From the NCBI GenBank assembly GCA_003223115.1, contig QHXW01000069.1, forward strand, positions 1 through 43,867: a stretch of 43,867 nucleotides of DNA. The letters are read 5' to 3'. Shown piece after piece: positions 7,967-17,587 of this stretch (positions are counted from its first letter, which is position 1; each line of letters begins with the position of its first letter). Both the position numbers and the translations under genes were made by a program. The notes under the pieces were generated by a model. The model had not been told where the DNA came from and did no database searches. It saw only the letters and a list, made by a program, of their open reading frames with translations. The stretch is from Acidobacteriota bacterium (GTDB lineage Bacteria; Acidobacteriota; Terriglobia; Bryobacterales; Bryobacteraceae).

Positions 7967-8650
7967 TTACGTGCCCAAGACTTCCACGTCTGCCTGCTCT
8001 GCATCCACGGCCAGCGCTGATGCGTACCCATCGACTAGATGTAACTCCTGCACTGAGAAGTGTTCGAGGTGCCTCCATTCAGGACCGGGACATTTGACCA
8101 GAGGCGGAGCATTCGCGGCGAAGACCACTTCCACCTTCTGTGTGGGCACGGATAACCCGAGGCCGGCGCATTTCAGGACCGCTTCTTTGACGGACCAAAT
8201 CCGGCAGAAGGCTTCCGCCTGGCGCTCGGGCGCTATGGATTCAAGCCAGCCATTCTCGCCAGGAGAGTAAAAACGCCGGGCGAGACCTTGAAACGGCTGG
8301 CCGGCGCGAATCTGCTCGATATCCACACCGACTTCGGCATCCCGGGAGACAGCAATCACTGCATAATCGGCCGAATGCGAAACATTGAAAAACACCTTCG
8401 GCGCGCCGGGTGAAAGAACCAGTCTTGGCTTTTCGTGGTTCGATTCCCAAATCACCAGATCCGCCGGGGCGAGGCCAGTCTCGCGCGCCAGAAGCCTGCG
8501 CAACGAAGCCCGGACTGCGACAAAGCGCTTGCGGTCCTTTTCGAATTTGAAGCGCGCGCCGCGAACACATTCGGCCGCACTAAGCAGACGCTCGTATTGT
8601 AACTCTGAGTCCGTTACATCGAGGCACGTAACCTGGACGCGGGCATTAAT
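7967..8650 (-). CDS. 4'-phosphopantetheinyl transferase, Sfp type
   Basis: Transfers the phosphopantetheine arm of CoA to carrier proteins. Family motifs: VFFNVSHSADYAVIAV, EVGVDIEQI with the Mg-binding acidic residues, and FCRIWSVKEAVLKCAGLGL with the WxxKEA signature. The first ordinary start is a TTG at 8503, but that would cut the N-terminal domain. In the same frame upstream, 49 more codons encode typical family sequence (VQVTCLDVTDSELQYERLL, then RGARFKFEKDRKRFVAVRA). They end at an in-frame stop at 8656, and the only usable codon is ATT at 8650, 7 bases after GAGGAG. That gives 227 residues, the usual length. It overlaps the end of the acylase gene by a few bases. No polyketide or peptide synthetase lies in this window. 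Confidence 0.85.
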   Translation of the reverse strand: MNARVQVTCLDVTDSELQYERLLSAAECVRGARFKFEKDRKRFVAVRASLRRLLARETGLAPADLVIWESNHEKPRLVLSPGAPKVFFNVSHSADYAVIAVSRDAEVGVDIEQIRAGQPFQGLARRFYSPGENGWLESIAPERQAEAFCRIWSVKEAVLKCAGLGLSVPTQKVEVVFAANAPPLVKCPGPEWRHLEHFSVQELHLVDGYASALAVDAEQADVEVLGT

Positions 8651-10694
8651 AAGTCAGCTCCTCGGTGGCAATGACGTGCTTTTCCAGCTCTTTCGGACGC
8701 AGAAAATAAGTCGGCTTCATGCGTGATTTGCTGAATAGCTTTTCGGCCTGATCGTCGAAATGCGCCGAATCGGCGCGATCGCTCTCGCCCAGCGGAATGA
8801 CCATCCAGGATTGCGGCGGCTTGGTGAGAATGACGATCTGGGTGGAAGTCTGGCCGCTGCGGCCGATCATGAGATTGCCTTGAGGGTCAAATCCGAGGGC
8901 GCGAGGCGTGGCCATGCCTGCTTGAGCCAGACTGCCGCCGCCCACGGGCCAGTTGCGCGGTGAACCCGTGCGCCCAACACGGAACACGGTCCCGAAAACG
9001 GCATTAGGAGGAAAGGTGGCTTTCAAATGTTCCTCGGCTTTATGCAAAGCCGCGCGCACGTCGTCATCGGTTAATTCCGCGGGGGGTTCGAGGAGCTTGC
9101 TGCGGCTGCCCAGCTCCATCTTGAACAGATAGTACGCGAGGGCTCCGCGCGAATCGGCATCGCTGCGCCGGTTCCAATCGAGAATGCTCTGCACGAATTC
9201 GCTCTCCGCGCCAGTGGCCTTCGTGGATTCGTTCCCCTGCAGGGCTTTTCGAATACGATCCTGCCACGTCTCGGCTTTGTAAACTTCGGGAGAGAACGCG
9301 ATATCCATAGCCTGCTCGAGAGTGACGTTTTTCGCGGCGTCGAGTTGCTCGAGCGTCATGGCGGCACGCTGGTGCGCGGGTGTGCGGCCGGCGTTGTAGA
9401 TATATGGATGCTCCGCGTATTTATCGGGATCGAGCGGCGAGTTTTTCATCATCACCCAAGGTGAAATGTTGCAGTTCTGCATGTACGCCTGAGTCGGATT
9501 AGTCACTTGCACCAGGTCTTCGAATGGATGGATGCCCTGCCACTCGCACTCGCCAGTACCCGGCATGGGTTTCGAGGGATCGCAGCCTTTGGCACGTATG
9601 GGCACGCGGCCGTTGCGCACGTAATAGATGTCGCCATCCACGGTGCCCACCATGATGTTCTGGGCCATGAATTCTAGTTCGCTAAGCGCTTTCTTCATGT
9701 CGCTGAGATTGTGCGCGGTCACCATGTCCCAGCTTTCCTGCATCAACTCGAAGGCCTCGGCGTAAGGAATCGCGGCCGAGTAGGCTTTGCCGTTCTTGTG
9801 CGCCACGATGGGTCAGTGGTGCGTGTACTCGTAGGTGACGTCTTTCCAGTCGATCTTGTCGCCGGCTTTTACGCCGATTTTTTCAGTCCAACTCTTGAGG
9901 GAACGCCATTCGCCGCGGAATTTGTATTCCTTGCCTCTGACTTCCTCTTCGAAGATGTCGGAGGTGTCGGGGCCGCCGGTGGTCATGGCCACGGACGTAT
10001 AGCGGCTATGTCCCAGCACGGAGAATGGCATGCCGAGAATTGACGCGCCGGAGTATTCGAGTGCGCCGCCATACATGCGCATTTCGTAAAACCGGAATTC
10101 GCCGTACCACGAGAGATGTGGATCGACCAAGGCGATGGGAACGTGCATGGCGGTGCGGCCGGGCGCGATCAGCCATTCGTTTGACCCGTGATAGGCAACC
10201 GGATCCGGCTGTATACCACCGCGCAGCAGGTCGCCTCCCGCTTCGCCTTCGGGCCAACCCCAGATGATGTAGCGACCCAGCGCGATGATGTGCCAGGGCT
10301 CGAGCTTGGGCGCCCAGGCGGGGACTTGCTCTGGATGCTCGCCCATGAACTTTTTCACACCGCTCATGAAGGCTTCGCAAATGGCGCGCATCTCGGGTTT
10401 GAGATCTTTGTAATGTTCCTGGGCGACCTGCCGGTGCCGCCACAGCCGCTGGCGGTAATCGTGCTTGTAGAAGTTTTCACCGAAGACTTCGGACATGGTG
10501 CCTTCCGCTTTGCGATAGTTGCGCAACATCTCTTCCAGACGGTCCTCGGCCTGGGCATAACCGGCGCCATAAGCCGCGCCGGCAGGTGTTGAAGCAAAAA
10601 TGTGCGGCACGCCGAACTCGTCGCGGAGGATGCGCACTTTTTCAGATGCGAAAGCGGTAGCGCAAAGGAGGAAGTAGATGAAGAATCGTTTCAT
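8646..10694 (-). pseudogene. Penicillin acylase-family (Ntn) hydrolase interrupted by one in-frame TGA
   Basis: A secreted N-terminal-nucleophile amidase of about 682 codons, related to penicillin and acyl-homoserine-lactone acylases. It starts with a signal peptide ([16 protein letters not shown]). The alpha chain runs to the autocleavage site before Ser 171 in [13 protein letters not shown], the predicted nucleophile. The beta chain follows with family segments ([22 protein letters not shown]). The frame meets TGA at 9813-9815 after DVTYEYTHH, where the family has Gly (GPIVAHKNGKAY); reading continues in the same frame to TAA at 8646. Nothing else seems damaged. A GGA to TGA change is the simplest cause. 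Alternatives are a base-call error, TGA read-through, or restart at GTG 9806. Its stop overlaps the phosphopantetheinyl transferase gene, so the two form an operon. Confidence 0.85.
8658..8663 (-). promoter_or_regulatory. Ribosome binding site pointing to an ATT start
   Basis: GAGGAG on the minus strand, 7 bases before ATT at 8650 and 11 bases before an out-of-frame ATG at 8646. The spacing favours ATT. It lies inside the last codons of the acylase gene. Confidence 0.6.
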
Positions 10695-10828
10695 AAGTCA
10701 CGGACAGAACTGCTTCACTAGCCCGGCAGTATGATAGCACCGCGCTCAGGTGATAGGTGCGCGGTGTGTGGGCGAGGCTAGCAGATCATGTGGGGCCTAA
10801 CTCGCCTGGCTCAATTTAACCAGAGGAA

Positions 10829-11197
10829 TCAGGCCTCGGCGTCGGCAGCGTCCTGAAGAACGGGCTGGAGAAGTTGTTCCAGGAGTTCCCGCGCTTCAGC
10901 TTCGCGGTCGCGGGGCACTTGCAGGCGGACCCACTTACGGAGGAATCCATCGACGTCCTGGACAAGCGTCGCGATCTGGCCCAAAACGAAGAGGGGAATT
11001 CCCTTGTCCTCGAGCAAGCCCTTCGCCATCGCAAGCTGAACGCGATCGCTAGTCTCCAGCACAACAACCAGTTCGAGAGCTGGGTCGGACCGGTCTTGCG
11101 GATCCGGCGGACAGGCCCCGGTCAACAGGCGAACGTGGCAATCAGAGCATTCGGTGAAACCATCGCGGTACTCGACACGGCATTGAGAACAGTACAT
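10829..11197 (-). CDS. Zinc-ribbon plus DUF2007-like signal-transducing protein
   Basis: About 122 residues. I start at ATG 11197, preceded by AGAGGTGG five bases away, rather than at 11233. The protein opens with two CxxC knuckles (MYCSQCRVEY, ECSDCHVRLL), a zinc ribbon. The rest resembles DUF2007 proteins (LVVVLETSDRVQLAMAKGLLEDKGIPLFVLG, then LQVPRDREAEARELLEQL), which have a ferredoxin-like fold of unclear role, often noted as putative signal transducers. It is intact, probably cytosolic and monocistronic. Confidence 0.75.
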   Translation of the reverse strand: MYCSQCRVEYRDGFTECSDCHVRLLTGACPPDPQDRSDPALELVVVLETSDRVQLAMAKGLLEDKGIPLFVLGQIATLVQDVDGFLRKWVRLQVPRDREAEARELLEQLLQPVLQDAADAEA

Positions 11198-11248
11198 GAT
11201 CCACCTCTGGACCCAAGTATACCGCCGGTTCATTTCGGCCTGTCGGCG

Positions 11249-11451
11249 CTAGCGGGAGTTTACTGGAACGGCATCACCTGTGAAATACAGAACCGCAAAG
11301 CGGTTGTGGCTGAGTGCAATAGCCTGTGGATTCGCAGGCCAGAATTGTATTACCACATAGAGCTTGGGTAAGACGGCATAAATTTAGGCAACTGCCTCAA
11401 AAACGTAACCTTAGCTTTTGTTTCCAAGCTCTCGCAGTAAACTCCCGCTAG
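11249..11451. mobile_element. MITE-like element of 203 bp with 17-bp terminal inverted repeats
   Basis: CTAGCGGGAGTTTACTG at 11249-11265 is matched perfectly in inverted orientation at 11435-11451. The 169-bp interior has no credible gene and includes a hairpin at 11291-11305 (AACCGC, AAA, GCGGTT). The size, perfect terminal repeats and lack of a gene fit a miniature inverted-repeat element. I see no clear target-site duplication, and the parent transposase is not in this window. Confidence 0.6.
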
Positions 11452-11601
11452 GCCATATGACGCATAAAATACGCCCTTTCCGCCGAAGTGCCCTATCGCT
11501 CGCTTCGGGCGGGTCCACGACGTGAACTATCCGAGTTATTCCAGAGTCGCCCGGCCTTCATTACATTACACGTTTATCGATCGCAGATTGCATGAGCTAC
11601 T

Positions 11602-12345
11602 TCAAAGAGATTCACGCATAGCTGCTGCGGCTGTTCTTTCCATCGTTGAAGGTTCACACCCATCAGGAGGAGCCAAAGCGCGAGTGACTGATATCTCAGC
11701 AATCCCCGCTGGGGCCAGAATGTAGGGGAAAAGATAAGCTCCAACGCCAGGTGGAAGGAGGATGGCAGAAATGTTGACCAGATAACACACCCCCTCCAAG
11801 CGCCAGCAGCATTCCGAGAATACGCGGGAAGAAGGTAGACCTAGCTAGAGAGGTAGCCGGCTACGATGCAATGAAAGCCAAAGAACATCAAAGCGATGTC
11901 GAAGCCGACGATATGCAACCTGATGAATGTTACAGCGAGCGCTTAGCAACTGATCGGGCTGGAAAGGGGTCAAGTACTCTCCGCCGCTCATAAGGAGCAA
12001 GGGCGCAAAGTGGTTGAGCACGTTGGCGCCTGCTATGCCCACGTAAGCAAGCCTGAAGAATGCTGCGAGCAAGGTCAGGCGCCTGCTAACTGGATTGAGC
12101 AGTTCATAGAAGATCAGCGCCACGCCGATGTCGCAACCGTACACGACCAGCTCGGCAGCGCCCCAAGAGAATACTGTACCTGTAAACTTTGAGGCCATCA
12201 TTTTGGTCGCGGTCACCGCCGCATCACCGTGCCTCAGCCCGGAAGGAGCAACGGGGAAGGGGGCAAACACGGCCCCGACTATGATGATGATATACAAGCT
12301 CCCCGCGATTCTTGCTGGAGATTCGTCGAGGCCTCTGCAATCCCT
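11602..12345 (-). pseudogene. Decayed DUF4386 membrane protein
   Basis: A multi-span membrane protein of the DUF4386 family, in pieces. The N-terminal part is clear near 12330-11960: LDESPARIAGSLYIIIIVGA, then ELVVYGCDIGVALIFYELL and LTLLAAFFRLAYVGIAGAN. A 1-nt insertion after PFQPDQL (near 11945) shifts the frame to LAVTFIRLHIVGFDIALM. A stop near 11845 and further shifts near 11790 and 11690 lead through RILGMLLALGG, CYLVNISAILLPPGVGAYLF and LLLMGVNLQRWKEQ. The 5' end is unclear and appears joined to the tail of the neighbouring PQQ gene. Function of the family is not known. At least four lesions make it non-functional. Confidence 0.75.
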
Positions 12346-12349
12346 TCGG

Positions 12350-13539
12350 TCATTCAGTACCCCTGTGGAGCGCCACCCAATCGTGGCAGCCGGCGGTAAG
12401 AATCCAGCTGCGATTTTGCAGTGAGGCCTCGGTCTGGTACTCCCAAAGCAGCTCGCCGGTGGCCAGATCGCGCGCTTCGAGAGTCCCGTTGAGAACACCA
12501 AGGTAGACGACATCGCCTGCCACCGCCGGCGAGGAAAAAACATAAGCTTTCAATTCAACTGCTGGTGGAGTAGTGAATTTCCGGTTTCGGCGTCGGCGAT
12601 GTGGAACAAGCTCGAGTCGGAAGTGGCGAATATGACTTTTTCCTTGACTATCGCGGGCGCAGTAATTAGCCAGCTCATCTGGTTATTGAATATTGAAGCG
12701 CCATTTTTCCTTGCCGGTGACGGTATCGAGGGCGTAAACGTTGGAATTGCGGCACCCGGTGTACACAACGCCGAACGCTATGGAGGGCGAAGACTGAAAT
12801 CCGACGTGATTGTGGATGAGTGGGTCGTCGCCGCCCTTGAATCGCCACTTTTCCTTTCCGGTGGCGGCATCAACCGCATAGAAAAAGGTGTCCCAGCTTC
12901 CGAAGTACACGGTGCCGTCCGATAATGCGGGCGAGGAATGCGCCACATCGCCGATGTGAAATTTCCAGCGAAGCTCGCCCGAGGTTGCGTCGAGCGCGTA
13001 CAGGTTTCCGTCGCCCGAAGTGAAGTACACCGTTCCCTGCCCGACCACCGGACTCGACAGATACACGTACAAGGATCGGGAATGGTCTGGTTCTTCGGCT
13101 GCATGCCGTGAATGCCCTTCGCCTCAAAACGCCGCTCGCCGTCGGTTGCAAATTTCCATTTCAGTTTTCCGTTTTGCGCGTCGAGGGCGTAAAACTTGCC
13201 ATCGTAGCTGCCGAAGCAGACCGTCCCGCCGGCAACTGCTGGAGTGGAGGGTACGGGTCCCTGGGTACCGAACTTCCAGTTTTGACGGCCTGTCCAGGCG
13301 TCGACGGCGTACAGATTGTGATCGTCGCTGCCGAAATAGATGACGCCGTTGCTCCAGACTGGCGATGAGACTACGCGATCGCCGGTCGGGAATTTCCACT
13401 TTACTCCTTGGAATTTATTCGGCCCGTCGCCGGGGTAGACACCTGAATGTGCGGCATCGCCGCGGAACATGGTTTGCCCCATGCACGGGGCGGAAATCAG
13501 CAGCACGATCAGCGGGACGTGAATGAGCGATGTTTTCAT
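12350..13539 (-). pseudogene. Broken secreted PQQ/quinoprotein-like beta-propeller protein
   Basis: A BamB-like propeller built of repeats such as NLYAVDAWTGRQNWKF and NLYALDATSGELRWKF. The start is ATG 13539 after GGAGCG, followed by a signal peptide (MKTSLIHVPLIVLLISAPCMG). Three frameshifts break it: a 1-nt loss near 13070 before VYLSSPVVGQG, a 7-bp tandem duplication at 12684-12697, and a 5-bp tandem duplication at 12549-12558. Removing one unit of each duplication restores reading through KWRFNNQMSWLITAPAIVK and through HQQLKAYVFSSPAVAG. The 3' end fades after ELLWEYQTEAS. Such proteins are periplasmic scaffolds or quinoprotein dehydrogenases; with no catalytic residues seen, a scaffold is as likely. 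It probably formed an operon with the lipocalin-like gene ending at 13553. Confidence 0.85.
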
Positions 13540-13552
13540 TGCACGCTCCTGG

Positions 13553-14260
13553 TTAATTCGTACCGGCATTCGTTCCTGGGCGGTGCAGGATCAGCGGCGC
13601 TTCGTAGGGGCCTTGCCAGTAGCTGCCCGCGATTTCGTTGGCCGCCGCACGGAACCGTCCTTCGTACGTGATGCCAGTTTCCGACGATTCGACAGTGAGG
13701 TTATCGTTCTCTTCGATCACCACATCGAGCGTCACGGTACTGTCGCGCTTGCCGATAATGTGGAATTGCGCCGTGGCTTTACCGCCCTGATTGGCGAGCC
13801 TGAGCGTGACATTGATGGGATAGCCGAAAGTCCATCACGCCTTTCCACTCGCCTTCCATTTCGTTGCGCACCGGCGTGCTGCGGCGCGGCGAGTCCACGT
13901 GTGGCGGTCCGGTCTTCTTGAAGTGTGAACGAGGCCTTGTTTCCCGCTTGCTCGAAGTCGCCGTTTTCAGTTAGGCGCCCAGCCAGCTTCGGTTCTCCGA
14001 GGACGCCTTTGATGGTGAAGGACACATCAGAGTTTTTCACGGCGATGCCGGCGAGCGGCACACGTTTAATTCCGAAACTCGGAACGATGGCGGAACCGAT
14101 CCGTTTGCCGTCGCTCGACTGCGCAAGATCAATCACCAACTGCAACTCCCTGCCGGGGATGCGGACGGAGCCCTCCCAGCGCGCGGCAGCGGGATCCCCG
14201 CACGGCAGTCGAGAGTTGCTGCGAACAGAAACAAGCAATTCGCAGGCCATGCCGGGCACC
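13553..14260 (-). pseudogene. Broken secreted lipocalin-like protein, family unnamed
   Basis: A beta-rich protein built of related halves, as seen in acidobacterial proteins beside alpha/beta hydrolases. The first half reads ARWEGSVRIPGRELQLVIDL, then SFGIKRVPLAGIAVKNSDVSFTIKG. The second reads EMEGEWKGVMDF, GYPINVTLRLANQGGKA, then VTLDVVIEENDNLTVES and GITYEGRFRAAANEIAGSYWQGP. One-base shifts near 13920 and 13836 separate the three frames. The N-terminal signal region also seems out of frame with the rest, and no clear start is left. The stop at 13553 is 14 bases before the PQQ gene start. Function is unknown; the two similar halves suggest ligand binding. Confidence 0.65.
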
Positions 14261-14409
14261 GCTCGCTGACGGGTCGCGGCGCGGTGCGGGCTGTCCGATT
14301 GTGGGACCACATCGTCGCGTAAATCGACAGACGTCCAGAAGACTCAACCCCGCTGGCGAGGTTCCCGTTACGCACGATAAGATAGCGGCTGCTCTCGAGG
14401 CGATCTGAC

Positions 14410-16721
14410 GTGTCCACAAACGCCGCATCTGCACCCGAAGATCTACGCCCCACCTTTGATATGCCGCCTGAAGTTCTTGTGGCGAAAAACTACGGGCTGG
14501 TGTTCGAAGCATTGGCAAGCGATCCGTCCAGGCCCGGAAGAGCGTCGTGGTGCGGTGTGGGGGACGCTCGCGGCGGCGGCTGTATGCGTGGTCATCGCGG
14601 GCCTCTACATCCGGACTGGGTTTGGCTACCTGTTCGATTTCGCGTTCGCCATCGTGGTGGCAGCGGTGCTCATTCCCTTAGTGGCTCTAGCTATAGCTCT
14701 CTTGTTGACCATCGCACGAAAATTGCCCCGCATGGCCACCGGCATGATGATCGGCTCGTGCTCAATCGTGATGCTGATCTGGTTTCCGCCGCAGCTTGGG
14801 ATCGCTATGGCGATTGTGGTCGGGCTGGCCGAAGGAATCCTCGGTGCAACCATCGCCACCTTTATCGCGGGCCGGTTCGCGCAGGCGGCGCTGAGCAAGA
14901 AGATCATTGCCGTGTTGCTGATGGTTCTCGCGGTGGGGACCAACGTCTATATCGTTTGGCTGCTGGCCCACGAAGGATCGATGGAGAACAGCGTGACCTG
15001 GAAACCCCCGGCCGATACAATGCCCGCAAGGTTGACCGCACCGAATCCCGCGGAAAACGGACCCTACCGGAGCAATTTGCTATTTTACGGAGCGGGCGCG
15101 GACATTCGCCGCCCGGAATACGGATCTTCGGTCGCGATCAAGACTCACACGGTGGATGCGTCGGACTTCTTCAAAGACTTCAAAGGTTGGAAACGCTGGG
15201 CACGGAAAAAGTATTGGGGGTTCGATGTCGATAGGCTCCCTCTGAATGCACGCGTATGGTATCCCGAAGGTCCGGGTCCGTTTCCGCTGGCCTTGATTGT
15301 CCACGGCAATCACGACATGGCCGAATTTTCCGATCCAGGATACGCATACCTGGGAGAATTGCTCGCGAGCCGAGGCTTCATCCTGGCGTCGATAGACGAA
15401 AACTTTCTGAATAGCGGGCTGTTTCACGATCCGCCAAAACAGCAGGCCGTGCGCGGCTGGCTGTTGCTGGAACATTCTAAAGCTGTGGCGTGAGTGGAAT
15501 CAAACAGCGGGCAATCCATTCCACGGCAAGGTGGATCTTTCGCGCATTGCGCTGATGGGACATTCGCGCGGCGGAGAAGCAGCAGCCACCGCGGCCGCGT
15601 TCAATCGCATGAAGTATGATCCCGAAGACGCGAATATCCATTTCGATTATGGATTCGCAATCAAGGCCGTGGTAGCCATTGCGCCGGCGGATGGCCAATA
15701 CAAACCCGCCCAGCACCGCTGGATTGAGGACGTGAGCTACCTGACGCTGCAGGGCGCGCATGACGCGGACGTTTCGTCATTCATGGGCAGCCGTCAATGG
15801 GAACACGTGCGCTATACGCAACCGGGCCCTTGGTTCAAAGCGGAGATATTCGCGTATCGCGCCAATCATGGCCAATTCAACACGGTGTGGGGCCGCTCTG
15901 ATGCCGGAGAGCCACTGAGCTGGCTGCTCAATCTGAAACCTTTGCTGCCGGGCTCTGAGCAGCGGCGCTTCTCGAAGACAAACATCGCGGGTTTTCTAGA
16001 GGTCACGCTCCATGACCGCCTCGTATATGTTCACACTTTACATCAATCGTTACCAGGACGCATCGTACTTGCAGGTTGCTTCGTTCGCAGAGGACGCCGA
16101 CCTCACGACAACCACGGCGACGGGCGGACGCATCGCGGCCGAGAACCTGTCCATCTGGCGGGGAGGCCGAATTCCGTGGCGGGAGGGTGATCGCGACTAC
16201 AACGGTGTGTTTCTGGGGTGGAACCGTGCCAAGGGCGCAGCGGCCGCGGCTTACACGATCACGCTGCCCGACGGAGCGGCCGGAAAGTGGCAGTTGACCG
16301 GGCAGTCGACCGTGGATTTGTCGATCGCGGCGCTGGATGAAGACGCGCCCTTGCCGGGAAAGAAAAAGGACGAGAAGGACAAAGAGTCCGACAAGTCCAA
16401 GAAGAAAGAACGCGGTCGCCGGACTTCACCATCGAGCTGGTGGCGGCCGACGGAGCTGTTGCGACGGCACCTATAAGCCGCTTCGCCGCAGTTCCGCCAC
16501 CGCTGAAGGAGACGTTCACGAAACTCGAGCCGATGGAAAGCCAAGCGTATGAAAAGGACTGGGAGCCGGTGTTCCAGAGCGTGCGCGCACCGCTTAGCGC
16601 GTTCCAAACCGCGGCGGGCTCGAAGCCATTCGAACCGCAGAAGCTGGCTATCGTGCGGCTGAAGTTCGACCGGACTTCGGCGAGCGTGATTTGCATCAGC
16701 GGCGTGGGCTTTGGAAGGTAG
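14410..16721 (+). pseudogene. Broken membrane-anchored alpha/beta hydrolase
   Basis: A large hydrolase related to dienelactone-hydrolase or chlorophyllase-like enzymes. The N-terminal part has about four or five hydrophobic segments (WGTLAAAAVCVVIAGLYI, FAFAIVVAAVLIPLVALAIA and others). Then come a strand-turn (PFPLALIVHGNHDMAEF) and the nucleophile elbow MGHSRGGEA with the catalytic Ser. A His candidate is in YRANHGQFNTVWG. Frames change near 14540, at 15474 (an extra T before LKLWREWNQTAGN), near 16015 (about 15-20 residues also missing) and near 16420 (1-nt loss before DFTIELVAADG). A lysine-rich linker (KKKDEKDKESDKSKKK) precedes the final domain. It diverges from the lipocalin-like gene. 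Not functional as read. Confidence 0.8.
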
Positions 16722-16780
16722 AAGGGAAAGAGCACAGGCAAGAATGCCTATTCTACGAGAACCGCACATAAAAGACGCTT

Positions 16781-17554
16781 ATGAAATTGAAAGATCGCGT
16801 GGCAGTGATCACGGGCGCGGGCTCAGGCATCGGCCGGGCTTCCGCCCTGGAGTTTGCAAAAGAAGGCGCACGCGTCGTGGTAGCCGATATCAACCGTAAC
16901 GGCGCGGTGGAAACGGTCAAGCGCATCGAGCAGGCGGGCGGCCAGGCGCATGCCGTGACGACTGATGTCGCGGACGCGGCCTCGGTCCAAAATCTCGTGC
17001 GCGAGACCCTGCGCGTTTGGCCCCAGGTTCACGTGCTGTTCAACAATGCGGCGATCCAGATCAACAAGACCGTTGAAGAGACCGAGGTCGAGGAGTGGAA
17101 TCGCGAGATCGCGGTGAACCTGGGCGGTATTTTTCTGTGCTGTAAGTTTTTCATGCCGCACCTGCGGAAAACCAAAGGCGCCATCGTAAATATGTCGTCG
17201 GTGAACGGTTTCTTCGTGGAACCGATCTGCGCCGGTTACTGCGCCACGAAGGCAGCCATCATCGGACTGACTAAGGCCATGGCGATCGATCACGGCAAGG
17301 AAGGCATTCGCGTGAACTGCATCTGCCCGGGTTACATCGACGCCGGCCTGGCGGAAGGATATTTCGAGGCGCAGCCGGACCCCGCCGCCGCACGCGCTGC
17401 AGCGGGCAAACTACACGCACTGGGGCGCATTGGACGTCCAGAAGAGGTGGGCTGAATGGCGGTATTTCTGGCGAGCGACGATGCGTCGTTTGTGACGGGC
17501 GCGGCATTTGTGGTAGATGGCGGCTTTGGCTCCGGGCTACCGCCAAGCAACTGA
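16781..17554 (+). pseudogene. SDR-family dehydrogenase with an in-frame TGA near its end
   Basis: A classical short-chain dehydrogenase of 258 codons. It has the cofactor motif ITGAGSGIGRASALEF, NNAAIQ, the Ser in NMSSVNG and the YCATKAAIIGLTKAMA active site. TGA at 17453-17455 follows GRIGRPEEVG, where the family has Arg or another residue, and the same frame continues MAVFLASDDASFVTG to TGA 17554. The active site is complete in the first 224 residues, but the missing strand and helix (VVDGGF) normally complete the fold and subunit contacts. CGA to TGA is a likely origin. A 224-residue product could be made but is probably unstable. Confidence 0.8.
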
Positions 17555-17587
17555 GCTGCATCCGTTGTAGCGCGAAAGCGGTTGAAA

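Noticed and set aside
8646-17554. TGA recoded as an amino acid in this organism
   Set aside because: TGA ends several intact genes here (subtilase, HD-GYP protein, DUF1501), and only two genes have an internal TGA, at positions for different residues.
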